Source: Novosphingobium sp.
GTDB taxonomy: Bacteria > Pseudomonadota > Alphaproteobacteria > Sphingomonadales > Sphingomonadaceae
NCBI RefSeq assembly: GCF_025351285.1
Contig: NZ_JANXWG010000054.1
Coordinates: 1-54,715, forward strand
DNA: 54,715 nt
Direction: 5' to 3'
Program-made: the position numbers and the translations under genes
Part shown: positions 34,636 to 44,674 of the stretch, one piece after another
How positions within the stretch are numbered: position 1 is the first letter of the stretch
Layout of the letters: each line of letters begins with the position of its first letter
The notes under the pieces: model-generated
Seen by the model: the letters and a program-made list of their open reading frames with translations, nothing else
Told to the model about the DNA's origin: nothing
Database searches by the model: none

Positions 34636-36630
34636 TCACTTCGTCGCCGATGGACGGCCCGGCTGGCGGGCAAGTTCGTAGCTGTGGCGCATCAGGAAGG
34701 GCTCGCCCGTCGCGCGGGTCATTTCGGTCAGGCGCAACCGATCGCCGGCCTGAGTCAGGATCGTCCGCGACATCACTGCACGCCCGTTCTCGCGCGCCGA
34801 ACCTTCCATGACCAGCGTCAGCCCGCCTGCCGGGGTTGCATCCAACTGGACTATCCGCGCGGTCGATAGCCCGTCTCCGCTCGCCAGGGTGAGCGTCTTC
34901 AGATCGCCCGACAACGCCCAGCGCTCGGCCGATCGCACGGTCTTGCCGGGTCCATCGTCGAACGTCCACGCCAGCGACAGGCCCTGCGTTTCCAGAACGG
35001 TCGGCAGCACAACCCGCCCATCGTTGCCGTAATCGCGATAGTCTAGCGCGCCGGTCCAGTTGCCGGCCAAGGCCGCCGCCAACACTGCCGCTGCGTCGAC
35101 AGGCGGCGGTGGCATGGTCCGCGCGATTTCGAGCGCGGAGTCGCGGCCGGCCTGGAAATCGGCCAGCGTGGGCACCACGATGCGATCGGCCGCCACGCCA
35201 CGGCGGGCCACGAAATTTGCGATATTGGTGCGGTTCCACGCGTTAGGCACGCGCACCTTGATGCCGCTGTTGGGCAGGGTCAGCAGGAAGATGTGGCCCG
35301 CGGTCGGCCCTTCGGCGCTGCCCGAGGTGTCCTCGCCCACCAGCACCGCGCCGCGCCGTTCCTTCAACTGCGCGATCGTTCGCGTCGCGCCCGAGCCGTT
35401 GTCCGGCCCGGTCAGGATGGTCAGCTTGCCGGCGAAACGATCGGCGGCAGCCGGCAGGTGCGCAATCGTGCTCACATCGTCGTCGGTTTCATCGGCGGCG
35501 GGATCGGGGCGGCGATCGAACCAGCCGTCGGGCGTCCGATCGAAGGCGGCCATGGGCGGATTGAACACGGCATTGCGGTTCCCCCAGCTTTCGATGTGAT
35601 CGGGCAGATCGCCATAGCGGATCGCCTTGTACCGCACCGGTTTGGACCAAAGGAACGGCCGGTCGAACAGATAACGCCCCAGCGCCACCGATACGTTATC
35701 CGATCCACCGCCGTTGTTGCGCAGATCCAGGATCAGGTGATCGGTCCCCGCAGCGCGCAGCGCGCGGAAGAAGCCGCCAAGGAACGCGGTCGGCTGCACC
35801 GGGTTGCGGTAATTGACGAACGTGTCGATCCGCAGCCGCGCAACCTTTCCGGCCAGCCGCCAGGTGATGCCGTTGTAGAATTCGCTGCGATAGCGCGCGC
35901 CGGGCGGATCGAGCCTGATCCAGCGATCGAACGCAATCGGCGCCAGCGCGACGGTGTTCGACACACGCGCGCCGATTGCCTTCCACACCAGCGTCCAGCG
36001 ATCGGGAAAGCCGAAGAACAAGGGATAATACTCGTTGAAATCATCGCCGGTCAGGTCGCTGTCATCGGCCAGCTTCACCGCGATCGCCTGATCGGTATCA
36101 CCGTCATAAGCGACGGCGGGCGCCAGCTTCAGCAGCAAGGCCGGCACCGCCATGTCGTTGATTCGCAACAGTTCGGTGCCGACCGGCGGGGCACCGGGCT
36201 GGCCATCGTTGGCAGTCACGATCATCCGCCCTTCGATCAGGCGGAAGCGCAAGGGCAAGTGCGTGGGGTGCGTGCGGCGATAGTCCGCCAGCCGCTCGGG
36301 CAATTCGGCCTTGGTGTGATCGCAGTGGATCGTGGCCAGCATGAGCGCGATCTCACGGTGCAGCGCCAGCGCCTCGATCGGCTGTTCGGTCGCGCGTTCG
36401 AGGCGGGCGAAGGCGGCATCGATCGTCGCCTTCGACTGATACCGGTACAGACCGGGATGGATCGTTTCCAGCGCGCGCCGCAACAGCGCAACATCGGCCC
36501 GGGCGGCGGCCACGCTTAGCATCATCGGCGCATATGCGGTGGCGGGCGGTGCAACCACTTGCGCCATTGCAGGCGTTGCCATGGCCAGGGAAACCAGACC
36601 GAGGACTAATGGGGAAAGCAGGGTACGCAT
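34636..36630 (-). CDS. S41-family peptidase-like exported protein
   Basis: A 664-residue protein with signal peptide (MRTLLSPLVLGLVSLAMATPAMA). The core resembles S41 (C-terminal processing/tail-specific) peptidases: LILDLRNNGGGSDNVSVALG, then TGPDNGSGATRTIAQLK with the probable nucleophile Ser, and GEDTSGSAEGPTAGHIFLL. An N-terminal helical region (about 40-130) and a C-terminal beta region of about 150 residues extend the core. A PDZ domain is not clear. Probably periplasmic. The gene is 89 bp downstream of an AraC-type regulator on the same strand, which may control it. Ends 32 bp from the convergent YncE fusion. Confidence 0.85.
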   Translation of the reverse strand: MRTLLSPLVLGLVSLAMATPAMAQVVAPPATAYAPMMLSVAAARADVALLRRALETIHPGLYRYQSKATIDAAFARLERATEQPIEALALHREIALMLATIHCDHTKAELPERLADYRRTHPTHLPLRFRLIEGRMIVTANDGQPGAPPVGTELLRINDMAVPALLLKLAPAVAYDGDTDQAIAVKLADDSDLTGDDFNEYYPLFFGFPDRWTLVWKAIGARVSNTVALAPIAFDRWIRLDPPGARYRSEFYNGITWRLAGKVARLRIDTFVNYRNPVQPTAFLGGFFRALRAAGTDHLILDLRNNGGGSDNVSVALGRYLFDRPFLWSKPVRYKAIRYGDLPDHIESWGNRNAVFNPPMAAFDRTPDGWFDRRPDPAADETDDDVSTIAHLPAAADRFAGKLTILTGPDNGSGATRTIAQLKERRGAVLVGEDTSGSAEGPTAGHIFLLTLPNSGIKVRVPNAWNRTNIANFVARRGVAADRIVVPTLADFQAGRDSALEIARTMPPPPVDAAAVLAAALAGNWTGALDYRDYGNDGRVVLPTVLETQGLSLAWTFDDGPGKTVRSAERWALSGDLKTLTLASGDGLSTARIVQLDATPAGGLTLVMEGSARENGRAVMSRTILTQAGDRLRLTEMTRATGEPFLMRHSYELARQPGRPSATK

Positions 36631-36719
36631 GGTGAAGACTCCGGGGCGACAGCGACAGGTTCGGGATGCGCCATTCCGGCGCGCAAAATCGCCTCGGATT
36701 GTTGAAGCCGCAAAGATTT

Positions 36720-37811
36720 TCAGGATTTGCGACGCCAGGCCGAAGGCGTCTGCCCGGTGAAATCGACAAAGGCGCGGTTGAAGCTGGCCTTCGAGCCGAA
36801 GCCCGTTTCCAGCGCAATCGTCAGCATGTCGCGGGTCTCGACCGGATCGGCGAGCGTGCGCTGAACCGCTGCGACGCGGCGACGGTTGATCACCGCGTTG
36901 AAGTTCTCGCCCAGCCCCAGGTTGAACGCGCGCGACAGATAAACGGTATTGGTGCCGAGCGCTTTGGCCAACGAAGCCAGCGTCACATCGGGATCGCGCC
37001 AGTGCTGCGCCCGATCGATTTCAACGACCCAGGCCTGCGCCATCGCCTGCCAGTCCCGATCCGCAGGCGGCGCGGGCATGGCATCGGGCAACTGCTGCTG
37101 CGGAAAGCGGACTTGCGCGTGTCGCCAACCTTCGACGCCCAATGCGATCACCAGGACCGAGAACGTCACGTAAAGCCAGAAATGGTCGAAATAGTCGCGG
37201 GTGGGGTCGATCCAGTCGGCAATCACGAAGCCCAGCCAGGCGATCGTCACCACCAGCATTGCGATCAGGAAATTGCGGATCCAGCGCGGGTCGAAATCCG
37301 CCGCATCGGCGCGCGCATCACCCAGCCAACGCGCATAGGCGCGATAATGCCGGTATGCGAGCGCGCCGTAGACCGCGATCGATACGATCGTCGCGATTTC
37401 AAACAGCGGCGAAATATAGGGCGCGTGCGCGGTGGCATCCCACCAGTTCTTGGTGGCGAGCGGCAGCGGAAACACCAGCGCCTGGCTGAGAAACTGGACA
37501 CCGACCGGGACGAAATGGCGCCTTGCCCGCGCCGGCGAAATTCCGATCAGCGCACGCGTATACAGCCACAGCAGTGGCCCGAACGCCATCGTCAACGAAA
37601 ACGGCGCAAAGCTGAGCCACGGCCAGCGGTCGTAAAACCCTGCAAACCCGATCACATAGGGCGTGATGAGCGCGGCAAAGGCCAGGATCAGCAATGCCAG
37701 GTAGAGGTTGGCCAGCCGATTGCCGGCGCTGCGCAACAACAGGATCGCGATCATTGTGCCCTGGAGAACACCGATCAGCAGGGTAATGCTCATCGAGCCG
37801 AACGCGATCAT
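36720..37811 (-). CDS. AraC-family regulator with N-terminal membrane domain
   Basis: A 363-residue protein. The N-terminal 230 residues hold about seven hydrophobic helices (from LLIGVLQGTMIAILLL to FWLYVTFSVLVIALGVEG). The C-terminal AraC DNA-binding domain has two helix-turn-helix units: LASLAKALGTNTVYLSRAFN and IALETGFGSKASFNRAFVDF, ending TGQTPSAWRRK. This is the 7TM-AraC layout, which links a membrane signal directly to transcription. The start at 37811 or 37793 (second Met) cannot be decided; neither has a strong ribosome site. It precedes the S41 gene in the same direction. Confidence 0.9.
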   Translation of the reverse strand: MIAFGSMSITLLIGVLQGTMIAILLLRSAGNRLANLYLALLILAFAALITPYVIGFAGFYDRWPWLSFAPFSLTMAFGPLLWLYTRALIGISPARARRHFVPVGVQFLSQALVFPLPLATKNWWDATAHAPYISPLFEIATIVSIAVYGALAYRHYRAYARWLGDARADAADFDPRWIRNFLIAMLVVTIAWLGFVIADWIDPTRDYFDHFWLYVTFSVLVIALGVEGWRHAQVRFPQQQLPDAMPAPPADRDWQAMAQAWVVEIDRAQHWRDPDVTLASLAKALGTNTVYLSRAFNLGLGENFNAVINRRRVAAVQRTLADPVETRDMLTIALETGFGSKASFNRAFVDFTGQTPSAWRRKS

Positions 37812-37876
37812 GGCTTGTGGCTTTGCCTGTTCCCGGCGTCAGGGAATGGTTTGCTGTGCGGCGGCCGCAAGGAAAA

Positions 37877-39406
37877 TCATGCTGCGTCGGCAATGTGCCA
37901 GCGGACCATACGGTCAGGGCCGGGTCGGGCGATGCCCGGTGTGCCGACGGGTTCGGTTGTACCGTCGGTAAGGTAGGCAATCGTGGCGGTGTCGTCTTCC
38001 GCCACCGTGGCGAGGAAGCGGGCGCCGGCGGGGCTGCGCGCGATGACCACGCCGGCGCGAGCGGCGCCGCTGCGGTCATAGAACACGGTGTAGGTTTCGA
38101 TGGTCCCCGGGCCGGTGTAGTCGGGATCGAGCGGCGGGACGGCCAGGCGCAAGGCGTCGGCGTCGGGCTGGAAGTCGAAGTCGCGCGGAAAATGCGCATG
38201 GGCGAAGCGACGGTTCGACAGCGGCAGCGTGTGGTTGTGCGTGGCAAAGCCGCCGTTGGCGAATAGCAGCCCTGTGGTTCCCCCCAAACAACTATCGGCG
38301 TGCCGCAATTGCTGGACCATCGCGACCACCGCATGGCTCATGTAGTTGCCGATCGGGCCACCGCCGAAGGTCAGTCCGCCGAACACGCTGGCGGGCTTGT
38401 CGAGCGGCCAGCCGAGCACGCGCCGCGCCATCTTGGGTACGCACGGAAAGCACGAATAAAGCTCTACGCAATCGAGATCGCTTACCGACAAGCCGTTGAT
38501 CCGCATCGCGGTTTCGATTGAGACTTGCATGCCGGCCGAGTGAGCGTAGCCATCGCGCGCCAGCACGTCGTCACTTTCGTGCGCGGCCGCGCCGTTGCCG
38601 ATGTAGATCAGCCGGTCCTCGGCCACGCCCGCCGCGCACGCTGTCGCAAGGCTGGTTACGATGAACCCGGCACCCTGGTTGACCGACGAATTGGCCACCA
38701 TCAGCTTGGTGTAGGGGAAGGCGATCGGGCGGTTATCGAGGCTGGGGGTCATGATCTCCTCGGCAGAGCGCGTCTTGCGCAACCACGCACCGGGCTGGGC
38801 TTCGGCCACGGCTGAGAACCCCGCCCAGATCGCACCGCTTTCGGCCTGCCCCTCGGCCAGCGTCTGCCCCCAGGCGGCGCGCGTGGCGTTCTCGTAAAGC
38901 GGATAGATGTCGACCGGCGCGACCAGGCCGTAGCGCGCGCGGATATCGGTAGCGCGCGCATCGTGGCGGCTGCGCAAGGCGTTGTGGTCCGATGCGGCGT
39001 TGCCGGCGGCCAGCGCGGCGCGTTGTGCAGCGGTGCGCAGCGCCTCGGCACCGACCACCGCACAGACCGTGGATTGACCCGCGCCGATGCGGTTGGCGGC
39101 CTCGTTCAGCAGCATCACCGGGCTATCGCCCATCGGCGCCGGGGTCTGGAAGCGATGCGCAGGGTTGATGCCGAGCGTATCGGCCAGTTTGTCGGGCAGC
39201 GGGTTCATCGCGCGGAACGAAATCTGGTCGACGATCGCCAAGCTGTCGATCCGCTCCAGCCACCCGCCCCCGGCATCGTGGTCGGCCTCACGCAAGGCCG
39301 CGGCCATCAGCCCGACCGGATCGAGGCCCAGCATGGGATCGGTGGGCCGATCGTTGATCTGGCCCACGCCGACGACGACGGGAATGCGTGCGGGATCGTT
39401 GTTCAT
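37877..39406 (-). CDS. Thiolase-like acetyl-CoA acetyltransferase family protein
   Basis: A 509-residue thiolase-fold protein. It starts RIPVVVGVGQINDRP, typical of the long acetyl-CoA acetyltransferase/SCP-x-related group. VCAVVGAEALRT, SVNQGAGFIVTSLATA and CVELYSCFPCVPKMAR are conserved in the group; the last has the region of a catalytic Cys. An oligonucleotide-binding-like C-terminal part, DRSGAARAGVVIARSPAGARFLATV, is fused. Function may be thiolysis or condensation of an unusual acyl-CoA. It is 65 bp from the AraC gene on the same strand and diverges from pgm across 113 bp. ATG 39406 is at the conserved N-terminus. Confidence 0.85.
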   Translation of the reverse strand: MNNDPARIPVVVGVGQINDRPTDPMLGLDPVGLMAAALREADHDAGGGWLERIDSLAIVDQISFRAMNPLPDKLADTLGINPAHRFQTPAPMGDSPVMLLNEAANRIGAGQSTVCAVVGAEALRTAAQRAALAAGNAASDHNALRSRHDARATDIRARYGLVAPVDIYPLYENATRAAWGQTLAEGQAESGAIWAGFSAVAEAQPGAWLRKTRSAEEIMTPSLDNRPIAFPYTKLMVANSSVNQGAGFIVTSLATACAAGVAEDRLIYIGNGAAAHESDDVLARDGYAHSAGMQVSIETAMRINGLSVSDLDCVELYSCFPCVPKMARRVLGWPLDKPASVFGGLTFGGGPIGNYMSHAVVAMVQQLRHADSCLGGTTGLLFANGGFATHNHTLPLSNRRFAHAHFPRDFDFQPDADALRLAVPPLDPDYTGPGTIETYTVFYDRSGAARAGVVIARSPAGARFLATVAEDDTATIAYLTDGTTEPVGTPGIARPGPDRMVRWHIADAA

Positions 39407-39474
39407 GCGCAAGCGATCAACGGGCGCGTGCAAGCTGTCAAGTCGAGCTTTGCCGCGCACGCAGGCTGGGTTAG

Positions 39475-41344
<1,870 letters not shown>

Positions 41345-41366
41345 AAAAACTCCGTATTTTCAACAA

Positions 41367-42431
41367 TCAGCGCCGCCGGCTGCCCGTGGTCGAGCGGACA
41401 TTCTTGCGCGAAATATCCAGCGTGTTGCTGGCATCCTCGGCCGAAAGCTTGCGCCAGCGCATCAACCGCTCGCCCGACAGCGTCCCCGCCTTCAACGCCG
41501 CCCGCACCGCGCAGCCCGGTTCGGACTGGTGCGTGCAGTTCGAGAACCGGCACGCCGCCACCAGCGCGGTCACGTCGTCGAACACTTCGGCCAGCCCCTC
41601 GGCCGCGTCCGAGACCTGCAATTCACGCATCCCCGGCGTGTCGAGCAGCCACCCGCCAGCGGGCAGCCGGTGCAGCGTGCGCGCGGTGGTGGTGTGGCGG
41701 CCCTTGCCGTCCTCCTCGCGCACCGGCTGCGTCGCAATGCTGTCCGACCGCCGCAAGGTGTTGACCAACGTGGATTTCCCCACGCCCGACGAGCCGAGCA
41801 GCGCTACCGTTTCACCGATCCCGCACAGCGCTGCCAATTGCGCCACGCTGGCCGGAACCTTCGCGTTGACCAGTTCCACCCGTAGCCCCGGCTCCAGCCC
41901 GCGCGCGGCTTCGACGAAGCTTTCGGGCGCATCGGCCAGATCGGCCTTGGTCAGCACGATCACCGGATTCACGCCTACTTCGCGCGCCAGCACCAGGTAG
42001 CGTTCGATCCGTGCCAGATTGAAATCCTGGTTGCACGAGGCGACGATCAGCAGCGTATCGACATTGGCCGCGATCACCTGCACCTTGCGCGTCCCCCCCG
42101 GCGCGCGACGCTTGAACAGGTTGGCCCGCTCCAGTTCGCGCACCGGCAGCCCGGTTTCGCGGTCGAGCAGCAACCAGTCGCCCGCCGCCGGTTGCCACGC
42201 TTCCTCGCCGGGCGCGGCGAGCGGCGATGGAATCATCCGCTCGGGCCCGTCACCCGCGATCGACAGCCAGCCGCGATGCACCGCCATTACGCGGACGGGC
42301 ACGCAGCTCGCGGCCTCGTCGGCGGTCACTTGCGCGGCGAAGAAGGGCTTCCAGCCGAGTTCGGCCAGGCTGGGTTCGGGTGATACGTGTTCGATTGCCG
42401 GCCCATAGCCTAGCCGAGGCGGCTTGCCCAC
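41367..42431 (-). CDS. rsgA: Ribosome small-subunit-dependent GTPase A
   Basis: A circularly permuted GTPase that helps mature the 30S subunit. From GTG 42431 it has 354 residues, the usual size. Motifs come in permuted order: LTKADLAD (G4), then GSSGVGKSTL (G1) and DTPGMREL (G3). The C-terminal zinc module is CRFSNCTHQSEPGC. The N-terminal OB-like part includes GDWLLLDRETG. No ATG is available before residue about 50; the GTG lies inside a perfect 40-bp palindrome. The frame is open about 100 codons further upstream (an ATG at 42743), but those codons do not look like RsgA. Start therefore uncertain; identity is not. Confidence 0.93.
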   Translation of the reverse strand: MGKPPRLGYGPAIEHVSPEPSLAELGWKPFFAAQVTADEAASCVPVRVMAVHRGWLSIAGDGPERMIPSPLAAPGEEAWQPAAGDWLLLDRETGLPVRELERANLFKRRAPGGTRKVQVIAANVDTLLIVASCNQDFNLARIERYLVLAREVGVNPVIVLTKADLADAPESFVEAARGLEPGLRVELVNAKVPASVAQLAALCGIGETVALLGSSGVGKSTLVNTLRRSDSIATQPVREEDGKGRHTTTARTLHRLPAGGWLLDTPGMRELQVSDAAEGLAEVFDDVTALVAACRFSNCTHQSEPGCAVRAALKAGTLSGERLMRWRKLSAEDASNTLDISRKNVRSTTGSRRR

Positions 42432-42463
42432 CTTGCACAGCCGCGGCTGTGCAAGGTGGGCAA
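42424..42463. repeat. Perfect 40-bp palindrome without loop
   Basis: The left arm is 42424-42443 (TTGCCCACCTTGCACAGCCG) and the right arm 42444-42463 is its exact reverse complement. There is no spacer; the centre is CCGCGG. The next bases (C at 42423, A at 42464) break the symmetry. It covers the probable rsgA GTG (42431-42429 on the minus strand). As RNA it would make a very stable hairpin with the start codon in the stem. It is not followed by a T-run, so it is not a typical terminator. Confidence 0.9.
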
Positions 42464-42893
42464 ACCGCGCATGATGTTGACGCTCAACGAGGTTTTTGTG
42501 CGCGCATTGCCGGGCTCCGAACCGAGTCAGGGCTGCATTCGGCGATGCCCGAAAAGAACGGAAAGAACTTCGATTTTCCAGGATGTTGGCGGTCCATGCC
42601 TCGCAAGATCGACCCATCGCGCGCGCTTTGACTTGCGCAAACCCAACTTTGGCGAGCGTGATCTTCCATTTCGGAGCGAAGACCGCCGCCGTGGGGGTCG
42701 GGAAAACCGAAAGGTGGTTCAGAGGATTCAGCGTCATCGCCAAGGATAAGCCACATTTCGGCCATGTAGGAAAGTTGCAGAGAGTATTGGTACGTCGCTC
42801 AGAAAATTATGGATAATTACTCATTAACTTATTGAAATACTTGTCGCATCTGGTTACCTTTTACCCCTGTCAATGATGCAGCCGAGGGATATG
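42464..42893. other. 430-bp gap between rsgA and a lower-GC gene
   Basis: No convincing gene. Several frames are open on both strands (for example 42496-42816 forward and the upward extension of rsgA) but none looks like a known protein or has a good start site. GC content falls sharply from about 42770 onward, next to the following AT-richer gene. It may hold decayed coding sequence as well as the promoter of that gene. Confidence 0.5.
42832..42859 (+). promoter_or_regulatory. Possible promoter of the following membrane protein
   Basis: TTGAAA (42832-42837) and TTACCT (42854-42859) are separated by 16 bp in an AT-rich stretch, and the next gene starts 35 bp downstream. Match to the -35 box is good, to the -10 box weak. 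Recognition in this organism is a guess. Confidence 0.25.
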
Positions 42894-43901
42894 ATGAGAA
42901 TTCTAGGTTTCTGGCTCATGGCTTTCGGCTGCATCTACCTGCTTTACGCGTTCAACATGGACGTCGCTGTGTCGACGACTTCGACTTATGTCCCAGGTTA
43001 CGGCAGTGTCGGAGGTGGGACCGTCGCTAATATTGACCTGATGGCGCGTCGGCAGAATCATGTGATCGTTGCAGGGCTCGTAACTTTGATCGGAGCCCTG
43101 ATGGCAATCTTTGGGGGCCGTGGCGCGATACTGTCTCCGACCGATGTCCCTGCTGCGATTCCTGCAGATTCAGATTTTGAAGGAGCGAGAGAGCTTGCGT
43201 CTGATCCATATCGGCTTTGGCTAGCCGCCAAGTATGGTTTGGAACGCAATTCAGTCTTTGATCGCTTCGTGGTTGGGGATGCCACTTTCGAAACCTTGGA
43301 AAGTGCTCTTTCTGAACTCCACGCTCGAGAACTTGAAATCGCAGCCGAGAAGGCCACGGAATTGGAGCTTCGCGATGCTCGGATCGCAGATATAGAGGAG
43401 AGGGCACGGCTAACTGCGGAAGCGGAAGACGCAGCATGGCGGCAAGCAAGGCCGAAGGTCTTCGTCGCAATGGCATTGGGGGTGATTTTCTTAATCGGCC
43501 TCGGATACGTCTTTATGGAAACACCGGAACAACGTGCCGCGCGCCTTGCAAATCTGGAGAAGCAACGAACTGATCTGATCGCCGGTGCCGAGAAACAATT
43601 CGGAGTTAAAATTCCGGACGATGCAAGTGACATCCAGGCCAATAAGACAAACAAGGAAACGTCGTTCATTTGCGATAATCACGAAGGTGTTGATTATCTC
43701 AGTTTTAACTCCAAAATGTCTGCATCTGATATAAGGGACTATTTTGTAAAGATTTTAGGAAAAGGTGAACCAGTATATGAATCCCTTCCAGATGACCATG
43801 ACTGGAAGTGGAGTCATAAGAAGAAATTTTATACGTTAAACATGTTTTCAGAGACTCCGCCGATCAACGTCGATTTATGCATGGTGGATGCGAAAAACTA
43901 G
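42894..43901 (+). CDS. Hypothetical membrane protein of lower GC content
   Basis: About 335 residues from ATG 42894, for which GAGGG lies at the right spacing; ATGs at 42873, 42876 and 42891 are also in frame. Two N-terminal membrane helices (ILGFWLMAFGCIYLLYAF and VIVAGLVTLIGALMAIFGG) are followed by a cytoplasmic, charged, coiled-coil-like region (about 95-195, Glu/Ala/Arg-rich), a third helix (VFVAMALGVIFLIGLGYVFM) and a C-terminal domain of about 110 residues. I know no family for it. Its base composition is clearly more AT-rich than neighbours, with TTA, ATA and AAA codons, which suggests transfer. Confidence 0.7.
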   Translation: MRILGFWLMAFGCIYLLYAFNMDVAVSTTSTYVPGYGSVGGGTVANIDLMARRQNHVIVAGLVTLIGALMAIFGGRGAILSPTDVPAAIPADSDFEGARELASDPYRLWLAAKYGLERNSVFDRFVVGDATFETLESALSELHARELEIAAEKATELELRDARIADIEERARLTAEAEDAAWRQARPKVFVAMALGVIFLIGLGYVFMETPEQRAARLANLEKQRTDLIAGAEKQFGVKIPDDASDIQANKTNKETSFICDNHEGVDYLSFNSKMSASDIRDYFVKILGKGEPVYESLPDDHDWKWSHKKKFYTLNMFSETPPINVDLCMVDAKN

Positions 43902-43960
43902 CAATTTCTGCCATTGACGAGTTCCAAGGGCTGCGCACCCTTCCCTCCCTGCCCCCACCC

Positions 43961-44674
43961 TCACCGCCGCAGCAAAAACACCACCGTCCCGCGATAATGC
44001 AGATCGCGCGCCAGGCCCGCGGGTTCGCGCCATTCGCCGCCTTCGACCACGCCGATGCGGTAGGGGAACGGCAGCGCGCTCAGCCCGGCGAGGTAGGTTT
44101 CGTAGCCGGGGATCGTGCGGCGGCCCTGGTAAGTCTGGATCACCACTTCGTCGACCGTGCCGGCGAGCTTGACCAGCGCCGCCGGATCGCCGTGCGCGCT
44201 CCAGTCGAGCAGGCCGGTGACCGACAGGCGGTAGCGGCGCGGCAATTGCTGGCGGATGTCGCGCAGGAACGCGGCGTAGCGATCGAGCCCGCGCGTGCCC
44301 GCGTCGAAATCGAGTTGCAGGCCCACCACCCGGCTGCCCGCGCCTTGCCAGCGTTCCAGTTCGGCCATTACCTTGCGGGTCAATTCGGGCTGCCAGTCGA
44401 GGCGTTCGAGGCGGATGACCAGCCACACATCGGCGTGCGTGATCCGCGGCGCGGCGGGGCGCAGCACGGTGAGGCGCGTGTTGCCGTCGCGCCGCACTTC
44501 ACCGTCGAGCAGGTACAGCGTTTTCGCTTGCGCCAATTCGGGCGGCGGGCGCACGCCGGGCCAGAGGAAGACGGCATCGTGGCCGACCAGCGTAACCCTG
44601 GGCGCGGGCGCGGGGGCTGGCTTGCGCCCGGCCAGCACCAGCAGCAGCGCCGCCGCAATCGGCCGCAACTTCAC
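43961..44674 (-). CDS. DUF3142 protein
   Basis: A 237-residue protein starting at GTG 44674, overlapping the upstream TGA (GTGA). It resembles DUF3142, a TIM-barrel-like family: ADVWLVIRLERLDWQ, VVGLQLDFDAGTRGLDRYAAFL, YRLSVTGLLDWSA, DEVVIQTYQGRRTIPGYETYL and PYRIGVVEGGEW. The N-terminus looks like a lipoprotein signal (ALLLVLAG) but the expected lipobox Cys is Arg, so it may be secreted or only anchored by the uncleaved helix. It is translationally coupled to the large upstream protein, so the two likely act together. Confidence 0.8.
   Translation of the reverse strand: MKLRPIAAALLLVLAGRKPAPAPAPRVTLVGHDAVFLWPGVRPPPELAQAKTLYLLDGEVRRDGNTRLTVLRPAAPRITHADVWLVIRLERLDWQPELTRKVMAELERWQGAGSRVVGLQLDFDAGTRGLDRYAAFLRDIRQQLPRRYRLSVTGLLDWSAHGDPAALVKLAGTVDEVVIQTYQGRRTIPGYETYLAGLSALPFPYRIGVVEGGEWREPAGLARDLHYRGTVVFLLRR

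Noticed and set aside
42432..42743. About 100-codon upstream extension of rsgA to ATG 42743
   Set aside because: The added residues do not resemble RsgA, cross the palindrome and would make the protein longer than the family; GTG 42431 gives the usual size, though the true start remains open.
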